From assembly GCF_002752355.1 (NCBI RefSeq), contig NZ_MRAV01000008.1, positions 1 to 64,000 on the forward strand: DNA of 64,000 nucleotides. The letters are read 5' to 3'. Source of the DNA: Leucobacter sp. OLIS6. Its GTDB lineage: Bacteria > Actinomycetota > Actinomycetes > Actinomycetales > Microbacteriaceae. Below the pieces are notes generated by a model, which was given only the letters and a program-made list of their open reading frames with translations, made no database searches and was not told the DNA's origin. Position numbers and translations under genes: made by a program. This document shows positions 35,878 through 42,446 of the stretch, in pieces (the first letter of the stretch is position 1; every line of letters begins with the position of its first letter).

Positions 35878-35883
35878 GAACGC

Positions 35884-36435
35884 ATGCAGTCCCCGCACCC
35901 ATACTCCGTCGGCGGCGACGCCGGTTCCCCGGCGCACATCGATCAGTACGCGCTCGACGCGTTCCGGTTCCCGGACGGCGGCGGGTTCCCCGATTCGTAC
36001 CGGGAGTTCGTGCGGAGCTTCGGTTGGGCGCGGACGTTCGGCCTCTGGCTGATCTACCCGCCCGTGCTGCCCGGATACGCGGACGGTCGCGGGCGGGCCG
36101 AGAATCTCACCGCACGATTCCGAGCCGGCTACCGCGACGGCCGAGCCGAGGGCTTCGACTGGATGGTCGAACCGGACGGCGACTGGGCGCTCACCGAGAC
36201 GCTCGAAGTGTTCGGCTGGAGCGAGAACGGCGATGCGTTGCTCTGGGACGTCTCGACGAGGGACGACCGTGGCGAGTTCCCGGTCTGGGAATCCCGCGGC
36301 TGCAACGCGCTCGCGCTGCTGGGGCCGGATCTCGACGTGGCACTGGCGCAGCTCCGGGAGCGCCCCGAGGTGCAGCCCGGTGCCGGTGCCGGTGCGCGCG
36401 TCGACATCGAGCGGCTCGCGCCCTCGCGCATCTGA
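35884..36435 (+). CDS. SUKH-like hypothetical protein
   Basis: A 183-residue protein. The N-terminal half fits the SUKH pattern loosely: FPDGGGFPDSYREFVRSFGWARTFGLWLIYPP, followed by FRAGYRDGR and LEVFGWSENGDALLWDV, the region where SUKH proteins usually have FAxxxxGDxxxxD. The late GRAEGFDWMVEPDG segment and the tail GAGAGARVD (from CGGTGC DNA repeats) are specific to this protein. The mRNA is probably leaderless. Together with the ankyrin pair it makes a small set of binding-type proteins of unknown target. Confidence 0.6.
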   Translation: MQSPHPYSVGGDAGSPAHIDQYALDAFRFPDGGGFPDSYREFVRSFGWARTFGLWLIYPPVLPGYADGRGRAENLTARFRAGYRDGRAEGFDWMVEPDGDWALTETLEVFGWSENGDALLWDVSTRDDRGEFPVWESRGCNALALLGPDLDVALAQLRERPEVQPGAGAGARVDIERLAPSRI

Positions 36436-36524
36436 AGCGCGGCACCGCTCCGGGCCCGTCGCCGGCGTCGCAGTGCCCCTGAGTGATCCGCGGCGCACCG
36501 GCACCGGCACCGGCACCGGCACCG
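36378..36524. repeat. Complementary hexamer tracts (CGGTGC)3 and (GCACCG)5
   Basis: (CGGTGC)3 at 36378-36395 lies in the end of the SUKH-like gene; (GCACCG)5 at 36495-36524 follows in the intergenic region. The two units are reverse complements, so the transcript could fold into an 18-bp stem closing a ~100-nt loop. Confidence 0.7.
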
Positions 36525-36560
36525 GCCACGAGTTTCCTGGCAGCGAGCTGGATACTCCAG

Positions 36561-36566
36561 TACGCT
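36561..36566 (+). promoter_or_regulatory. -10 box (TACGCT) of a leaderless promoter
   Basis: TACGCT ends 6 nt before the ATG at 36573, which opens the signal peptide of the Ig-like surface protein. This supports that start over the upstream ATC/GTG codons. Confidence 0.6.
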
Positions 36567-36572
36567 TCGCCT

Positions 36573-38120
36573 ATGCGACGCATCATCGGGGCCGCCGCGG
36601 CACTCCTTCTCGTTCTGACCGGATTGGTCATGACCCCCTCGGTGGCCACGGCGGACGAGCCGGTCACCGCGACCACCACGAAGCTCACGGTGAGCCCCGG
36701 AGTCTCGATACCGGGAGACACCGTGGAGTTCACGGTCGACGTCACCGCGGGCGACGGGACACGCCCGCCGGGGTACTACTCCATCAGCATTCCCGGTTGG
36801 GGATCGACCGGCGGACGTGTCAGCGACGGAGCCGCGGTGGTCCAGTACGTGGCAGGACCCAACTGGCCGGAGATCGCACCGGGCACCTACACGGCGACCG
36901 CGCGGTTCACCCCGGACAACACGTACGCCGAATCGACCTCGAACCCGGTCACTTTCACCGTCGCGCCCGAGCGGGTCGCGACGCACACCGCGGTGAGCCT
37001 GTCGCAGAACCCCGTCGACCCGGGACAGAGCACTCTGGTGACGGCCACGGTCGGCAGCACCGTTCCGGGCCGGGTCGCAACGGGGGTCGTGTCGTTCTCG
37101 GTGAACGGCCAGCACCTCGCCGACGTCTCGCTGTTCGGCGGCACGGCCTCGACCCCGTTCGTGCCGTGGGCCGCGGGGAACTTCGTGATCACCGCGTCCT
37201 ACGCCGGTGAGCGGACCATGGCGCCCTCATTGTCCACCGCGATACTCACGGCGGTGGCGCCGCAGCCCGTGTCGACGTTCACGACCATCTCGGGGTCGCC
37301 GGACTCCGCCATGCAGGGCGACCCGGTCGAGCTCACGGCGAACGTCTCGGCGGTGCTTCCCGCCCTCGCTCGGAGCTCGGATCCGATGCCCACCGGAACG
37401 GTCGAGTTCCTGGAGGGAACCACCTCCCTCGGGACCGCGACGCTGGACGACGGGACCGCATCGTTGACCCTCTCGGACCTCGCTCCGGGCACGCACCGGA
37501 TCACCGCGCAGTACTCGGGCGCGGACGGCTTCGAAGCTTCGGAATCGGAGGATCCGTTCACCGTGACGATCACCGCGCATCCGTCCGCGATCTCGAGCCG
37601 CACGACCGTCTCGGCGTCGCCCGAGCGAGTGGAGGCCGGATCCGAGGTCGCACTCGTGGCGGACGTCTCGCCCCTGCCGGTCGAGCGCCCGGCTCCTGCC
37701 TCCGCACGCGCGGCGGACGCGTCGGCGCCGACCGGATCGGTGGAGTTCTTCGCCGACGGCGCCTCCGTCGGCACGGCGCCGCTGAGCGACGGCACCGCCA
37801 CCCTCAAGACATCTTCGCTCGCGATCGGCGCGCATCGGATCACCGCCGCCTACCGCGGGGACGACGTGTTCGCCGCCTCGGAGAGCGACCAGGCCGCCAC
37901 CGTCACGGTGGTCGCGAAGCCGAGCATGAAGCCCACGCCCACGCCGAGCGCGACCACGGCCCCGAGCAAGACCCCGGGAGGCGCGAAGCTGGCCACCACG
38001 GGCGCCGATCCGACCGGACCGCTCGTTCTCGGCGGGGTGTTCCTCGTGGCGGGAGCCGTGCTGACGCTGATCCATGTCCGGCGGCGAACGGCAGTCGCCG
38101 CCCGATCGACTGCGCAGTAG
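36573..38120 (+). CDS. Cell-surface protein with Ig-like repeats and LATTG sorting signal
   Basis: A 515-residue secreted protein. The signal peptide (~1-29) reads MRRIIGAAAALLLVLTGLV and ends ATADE. About four Ig-like (Big_5/Ig3-type) repeats follow; each has SxDxxxxGxxVxLTAxVS ... PTGTVEFLEG ... GTASLTLSDLAPGTHRITAQY. The C-terminus has a Pro/Thr-rich spacer, the sortase motif KLATTGADP, a membrane helix and the basic tail VRRRTAVAAR, so it should be linked to peptidoglycan by a class-E-type sortase (none is encoded in the window). Probably structural or adhesive. The ATG choice is supported by the leaderless -10. Confidence 0.88.
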   Translation: MRRIIGAAAALLLVLTGLVMTPSVATADEPVTATTTKLTVSPGVSIPGDTVEFTVDVTAGDGTRPPGYYSISIPGWGSTGGRVSDGAAVVQYVAGPNWPEIAPGTYTATARFTPDNTYAESTSNPVTFTVAPERVATHTAVSLSQNPVDPGQSTLVTATVGSTVPGRVATGVVSFSVNGQHLADVSLFGGTASTPFVPWAAGNFVITASYAGERTMAPSLSTAILTAVAPQPVSTFTTISGSPDSAMQGDPVELTANVSAVLPALARSSDPMPTGTVEFLEGTTSLGTATLDDGTASLTLSDLAPGTHRITAQYSGADGFEASESEDPFTVTITAHPSAISSRTTVSASPERVEAGSEVALVADVSPLPVERPAPASARAADASAPTGSVEFFADGASVGTAPLSDGTATLKTSSLAIGAHRITAAYRGDDVFAASESDQAATVTVVAKPSMKPTPTPSATTAPSKTPGGAKLATTGADPTGPLVLGGVFLVAGAVLTLIHVRRRTAVAARSTAQ

Positions 38121-38141
38121 CCGACGCCGCGACGGAACGAC

Positions 38142-38180
38142 GCAGCCCCGGTCGGGATCCAAGATCCCGACCGGGGCTGC
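38142..38180. terminator. Bidirectional terminator
   Basis: A perfect 18-bp stem, GCAGCCCCGGTCGGGATC and its complement, closes a 3-nt loop (CAA). It lies between the converging Ig-like protein and permease genes, with GGTATTTC after it on the plus strand. Confidence 0.8.
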
Positions 38181-38225
38181 GGTATTTCGGCGGCCGGAAC
38201 GGCCGGAGAACCGGGAGCCTGGATC

Positions 38226-39641
38226 CTACTCCGGCAGCTCGTCCACGGTCACGTCGATCTCGACGCTGCGGCCCGTGGCCTTGTTGAAGATGAAGATGGC
38301 GGTGCCGACGACGAGCCAGATGAGGCCCGCGATCTGCGCCTCCGCGCCCGCGTTGATCAGCACGTAGGTGATGATCACGAAGCCGACCGCGGGCAGCAGC
38401 GCGTGCGAGATCCACTTCTTCGACTGCTTGCGGCGCAGGTAGAACCACATGACGGTGAGGTGCAGCAGCGCGAAGGAGGTGAGCGCGCCGAAGTTGACCA
38501 TCGAGCTCATGGTGCCGATCTTGCCGGCGAAGAACAGCACGAGGATCGCCGACAGCACGCCGACGGTGAGGATCGCGTAACTGGGCACCTTGCGCGAGTT
38601 GATGTGGCCCAGGTACTTCGGGAGCTGGCGGTCGCGGGCCATCGAGTAGAGCAGGCGGCTCGTGGCGGCCTGCGCGGCCATCGAGTTCGCGATGCCGACG
38701 GCGAGCACGTTCACGACGAAGAACGCGTTCACGATCCCGGTGCCGGCGACCGCGCGGATCTGGTCGAAGAAGAAGTTGCCGACCGCGTCGTCGGGCACGG
38801 GCTTGAAGTCTCCGGCGAGCATCGATGCGAGCCAGGTCTGGCCGATGAACAGGCAGGCCACCACGAGGAGGCTGATCACCATCGCCTTGCCCGGTGCCTT
38901 CGAATCGCCCGTCGATTCCTCTGCCATGGTCGAGATGCCGTCGAATCCGAGGAAGCTCAGCACGGCGATCGAGAGGGCCGCCGCGAGCAGTGCGGGGGTC
39001 ACGTACTCGGAGTTCCAGATCGGCTTCGTCGACCACTCGGCCTGGGGCAGCTGGCCGCCGTTCAGCCCGATGATCGCGATCACGACGAACGCGACGATGA
39101 AGGCGAGCTCCATGACCAAGAAGATGCGGTTCATCCACTTGAGCGAGGTGACGCCCGTGAGGTTCACGACGACGTTGACCGCGACGAAGATGATGCCCCA
39201 CATCCAGCGCTCGGTGCCGGGGAAGATGCCGACCATCGACTCGGCGGCGATCACGTAGAGCAGCGTCGGCACGAGCAGGTAGTCGAGCAGCATGAGCCAG
39301 CCGGCGAAGAAGCCGAGGTTCGGGTGGATCCCGCGCCCCACGTAGCTGAACACGCCGCCGGCGAGGGGGAACGCCTTCGCCATCTGCGCGTAGCTCAGCG
39401 CGGTGAAGATCATCGCGATGAGGCCGATCGTGTAGACCAGCGGCACCATGCCCATGGACGCGTTGTAGACCGATCCGAAGATCGCCCACGGCGCGATCGG
39501 CACCATGAAGATGAGGCCGTAGACCACGAGGTCGGCGGTCGACATCGACCGCTTCAGCTCCTGCTTGTAGCCGAACCGCGCGAGGTCGGCTTCGTTGCGG
39601 GCGCTCTGCGCGCTCGGGGTGCTCGGGGCGTGCTGGTTCAT
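38226..39641 (-). CDS. APC-family amino-acid permease
   Basis: A 471-residue transporter with ~12 helices of the APC superfamily. Features: LVVYGLIFMVPIAPWAIFGSVYNASMG in helix 1-2, AFPLAGGVFSYVGRGIHPNLGFFAGWLMLLDYLLVP (~70-105), and AVLSFLGFDGISTMAEESTGDSKAPGKAM (~218-246), the last typical of putrescine/amino-acid permeases such as PuuP-like proteins. The start overlaps the stop of the upstream hydrolase (ATGA) with GGAGG ahead. It would import the amino acid or amine used with the neighbouring enzymes. Confidence 0.88.
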   Translation of the reverse strand: MNQHAPSTPSAQSARNEADLARFGYKQELKRSMSTADLVVYGLIFMVPIAPWAIFGSVYNASMGMVPLVYTIGLIAMIFTALSYAQMAKAFPLAGGVFSYVGRGIHPNLGFFAGWLMLLDYLLVPTLLYVIAAESMVGIFPGTERWMWGIIFVAVNVVVNLTGVTSLKWMNRIFLVMELAFIVAFVVIAIIGLNGGQLPQAEWSTKPIWNSEYVTPALLAAALSIAVLSFLGFDGISTMAEESTGDSKAPGKAMVISLLVVACLFIGQTWLASMLAGDFKPVPDDAVGNFFFDQIRAVAGTGIVNAFFVVNVLAVGIANSMAAQAATSRLLYSMARDRQLPKYLGHINSRKVPSYAILTVGVLSAILVLFFAGKIGTMSSMVNFGALTSFALLHLTVMWFYLRRKQSKKWISHALLPAVGFVIITYVLINAGAEAQIAGLIWLVVGTAIFIFNKATGRSVEIDVTVDELPE

Positions 39642-40579
39642 GCGCTGACCTCCGTGGTCGCGGTCTCAGTGCCGGCGAGGCGGTCGGCCTCGGCGAGGAA
39701 CTCGGTGACGATCGCCCGGAACTCCTCGGGCTTCTCGAGGTGGGAGCAGTGGCTGGCGCCCGCGATCACGACGGATCGGGCCCCGGGGATGTGCTCGACG
39801 AAAGGCTGCCAGGTGATGGGCTGGGCCTCGTCGAACTCACCCGCGAGCACGAGCGTCGGCACTTCGATCCGCGGCAGGCGATCGATGATCGTCCAGTCGC
39901 GCATGGTGCCGATCACGTGGAACTCGTTCGGGCCGTTCATGGTGTGGTAGACCGTGGGATCGGCATTGACGTTCGCGACGGAGTCCAGGTAGTCCTGCGG
40001 AGTCGGATCCAGGCGCACCACGTGGCGGCGGTCGTACTCGTGCGACGCGGCGAGGTACTCGGGGTCGTCGTAGCTGCCGTCGGCCTCGTGCCGTTCGAGC
40101 GCCTCGCGCACTTCGTCGGGCAGCTCATCGCGCAGCGCTGCGGCGGCCTGCGACCACAGGTCCATCGCGGCGGGGGAGTTGCAGATCTGCAGAGATGCGA
40201 CGTTCGCGGGCCGGAGCACGGCGATCTCGGCGCCGAGCATACCGCCCCACGACTGGCCGAGCACGTGCGCACGCTCGATGCCGAGCGCGGCGAGCACGGT
40301 GTGGAACTCCTCGACGAAGAGCTCGGGGGTCCAGAAGTCCGTGGGAGCGTCGGGCTCGTGCGTCGAGCGCCCGCAGCCGTACTGGTCGTAGTGCACGACG
40401 GTGCGGCCGGTGGCGTCGGCGAGCTCGGCGAGCGAGCGCAGGTAGTCGTGGGAGAACCCGGGTCCGCCGTGCAGCACGACGAGGGGGAGCGCCCCCTCGC
40501 GCGGGGCGTCGGGGCGGGTGATGCGCACCCAGGTGTGGCCGGATCTGAAGGGAACCCGGGTTTCGTCGACGGTCGACAC
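39638..40579 (-). CDS. Proline-iminopeptidase-like alpha/beta hydrolase
   Basis: A 313-residue hydrolase of the proline iminopeptidase family (peptidase S33). LHGGPGFSHDYLRSL (~35-49) supplies the oxyanion hole, HYDQYGCGRS follows, the nucleophile elbow is GQSWGG (Ser ~114), and GASHCSHLEKPEEF holds the catalytic His; GEFDEAQ gives the Asp. Such enzymes release N-terminal Pro, or act on related amides. The start is GTG with GGAGAAG 4 nt ahead. It is the first gene of an operon with the APC permease and is divergent from a GntR/FCD regulator. Confidence 0.85.
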   Translation of the reverse strand: MSTVDETRVPFRSGHTWVRITRPDAPREGALPLVVLHGGPGFSHDYLRSLAELADATGRTVVHYDQYGCGRSTHEPDAPTDFWTPELFVEEFHTVLAALGIERAHVLGQSWGGMLGAEIAVLRPANVASLQICNSPAAMDLWSQAAAALRDELPDEVREALERHEADGSYDDPEYLAASHEYDRRHVVRLDPTPQDYLDSVANVNADPTVYHTMNGPNEFHVIGTMRDWTIIDRLPRIEVPTLVLAGEFDEAQPITWQPFVEHIPGARSVVIAGASHCSHLEKPEEFRAIVTEFLAEADRLAGTETATTEVSA

Positions 40580-40617
40580 GAATCTTCTCCTCGCTGAGCC
40601 ATTTCGTGATGGGGGAC

Positions 40618-40642
40618 AAAAGGCATAGTAGGGAGACCTTTT
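40618..40642. promoter_or_regulatory. Candidate operator between hydrolase and GntR genes
   Basis: AAAAGG (40618-40623) and CCTTTT (40637-40642) form an inverted repeat around a 13-nt spacer in the shared promoter region. TAGGCT (40665-40670), a likely -10 for the GntR gene, follows. A site in this place could serve both divergent genes. Confidence 0.4.
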
Positions 40643-40710
40643 AGAAAAAGAAAGCCCACGCGCCCTAGGCTGAAGGATCAGGAACCCCGGGATTCGAAGG
40701 AGGCGGGTCG

Positions 40711-41454
40711 ATGAGCGAAGCGTTCGAGCCGCGCACCCGCGCCGACGAACTGCGGGATCGCCTGCTGACGGCAGTGCTGATCGGCGAGTACCTGCCGGGA
40801 TCCCGGCTGCCGAGCGAGCGCGAGCTCGCCGAGTCGCTCGACGTGGCGCGCGAGACCATGCGGCAGGCGCTGCGCATGGTCACCGAGGCCGGCCTGCTCG
40901 AGGTGCGTCGCGGACGGGGCGGCGGCTACTTCGTCACCGCCGCCCGCATCGACGAACGCAGCGCCGCCGCGCAGTTGCTGCACCGGCGCCTCGCCGAGAT
41001 CGAGGACGCGATCGACGCGGGCAGCCGAATCCAGGGGGCGATCTGCGAGGCCGCGGCCGAGCGGCGCACCGCGGACGACGTGCGGATCCTCGAGGCGCGC
41101 CTCGCCGATTTCGTCGCCGCCGCCTCGGGACGCGAGAAGCAGGCAGCGGATTCGCGCCTGCACCTCGCCATCTCGGACGCCGCGCACATCCCGGCGCTCG
41201 CCGACGCCATGCTGTTCCTCGACCGCCGCGTGAGCCTCTCGGCGCCCCAGCATCCCTGGGGCGCGATCGAAGACCAGGCCGCGATGGAGGCGCGGGCGAC
41301 GCGGGACCACACCGAGCTCGTGCGGCTGATCGTCGCGGGTGAGATCGCGGCTGCCGGAGCGGTCGCCCGGCAGCACGCGATGATCGACCGCGACCTCATC
41401 GAGCAGGCGCGGAAGCGCGCCGAGGCGACGGCGGTCGACCTCAGGGCGCGGTGA
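40711..41454 (+). CDS. GntR-family regulator with FCD domain
   Basis: A 247-residue regulator. The winged HTH reads LLTAVLIGEYLPGSRLPSERELAESLDVARETMRQALRMVTEAGLLEVRRGRGGGYFV (~residues 13-70); the FCD domain follows with conserved His/Asp ligands (ADSRLHLAISDAAH, then ADHTELVRLIVAGE-like DHTELVRL). AGGAGG lies just before the ATG. It diverges from the hydrolase/permease operon and converges on the acetamidase gene with a 14-bp 3' overlap, so it probably controls the whole set. Confidence 0.87.
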   Translation: MSEAFEPRTRADELRDRLLTAVLIGEYLPGSRLPSERELAESLDVARETMRQALRMVTEAGLLEVRRGRGGGYFVTAARIDERSAAAQLLHRRLAEIEDAIDAGSRIQGAICEAAAERRTADDVRILEARLADFVAAASGREKQAADSRLHLAISDAAHIPALADAMLFLDRRVSLSAPQHPWGAIEDQAAMEARATRDHTELVRLIVAGEIAAAGAVARQHAMIDRDLIEQARKRAEATAVDLRAR

Positions 41455-42337
41455 TCCCGTAGGCCTCGGCGACCGCGACCGGCAGCTCCATGCGGGCGGT
41501 GGCCCACGGATCAACGACCTGGCTGATGCGGGCGTCGCCGACGAGTGAGAGCAGCATGAGCGCATCGGTCGCGTCCAGCTCGCTCCGCTCGACGAGCAGG
41601 TCGCGCATCATGCGGGTCGACTCGGTCACGGCGTCGCGCAGCTCGGGGGCGGAGGCGATCGCGATGAGGTGCTCGGGGGTCGCGAGGAACGGCAGGGGGA
41701 GCGGCCGGCCGGGGATCACGGTGATGCGCAGCTCGACGACGGCCGCGATCTCGAGCCCGCACACGGCGACCTCCCCGTCGGCCATGGCCGCGTGCACGTC
41801 GCCGACCGCGAGGTTCGCACCCGCGACGGCCACGGGCAGGTAGAGGGTGGTACCGGCGGCGATGCGGCGAGTGTCCATGTTGCCGCCGTGGCCCTTCGGG
41901 GTGCCGGTCGGCACGGACTCGTCGGCGGGGGCGGTTCCGATCACGCCGATCATGGGCGAGATCGGGATGCTGAGGCGGTCGCTGAAGCGGATCAGCCCGT
42001 CGCTCACGGGGATGCGGCGGGTGCGCTCCTCGACTGTGCCGGGGAGCACGCCGAAGTCGGGGTGCGTGGTCATGGTGCCGACGGAGTCGACCTCGATCGA
42101 GAGGATCTCGACCTTGAGCGTGTCGCCCGGCTGCGCGCCGCGCACCGCGATGGGGCCGGTCGCGGGGTTCACGTCGTCCCAGCCGACGGAGCTGAACAGC
42201 TGCGATTCGTCGGTGATGGTGTTCGAGAAGCAGTCCATCGTGGTGATGCGCACCTCGTCACCGGAGTCGATCGTGAGGACCGGCTCGTGCTCGGGGGCGA
42301 GCGACAGGACGGCGTTGTCTGCGGGAAGGACGTGCAC
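41441..42337 (-). CDS. Acetamidase/formamidase-family protein
   Basis: A 298-residue enzyme of the FmdA_AmdA family, which hydrolyses short amides to the acid and ammonia. Family features: EVRITTMDCFSNTI near ~27-40, NPATGPIAVRGAQPGDTLKVEI, HPDFGVLPG, KGHGGNMDTR (~155-164), and VGDVHAAMADGEVAVCGLE. GTG 42337 is chosen because GGAG lies 6 nt upstream; a GTG six codons earlier (42355) is an alternative. Neighbours (permease, peptidase, GntR) suggest use of amides or peptides as nitrogen source. Confidence 0.85.
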   Translation of the reverse strand: MHVLPADNAVLSLAPEHEPVLTIDSGDEVRITTMDCFSNTITDESQLFSSVGWDDVNPATGPIAVRGAQPGDTLKVEILSIEVDSVGTMTTHPDFGVLPGTVEERTRRIPVSDGLIRFSDRLSIPISPMIGVIGTAPADESVPTGTPKGHGGNMDTRRIAAGTTLYLPVAVAGANLAVGDVHAAMADGEVAVCGLEIAAVVELRITVIPGRPLPLPFLATPEHLIAIASAPELRDAVTESTRMMRDLLVERSELDATDALMLLSLVGDARISQVVDPWATARMELPVAVAEAYGITAP

Positions 42338-42446
42338 GGTGGGCTCCGGTTTCACTCGGGAAGGCGCCGCGAGGCGCCCGAAGAGGTACAGCTACTAGAC
42401 CTATGCAAGCACGCGGAGCGGTCGCGCACCACTCCCGGGTGCTGAA

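Noticed and set aside
36378-36524. CRISPR array
   Set aside because: The hexamer tracts lack spacers; the other repeats in the window (20-24 bp, contiguous) also have no spacers, and no cas genes are present.
36483-36572. Upstream extension of the Ig-like surface protein (APAPAPAPAP)
   Set aside because: The extension translates the hexamer repeat; the signal peptide starts at 36573, directly behind a leaderless -10.
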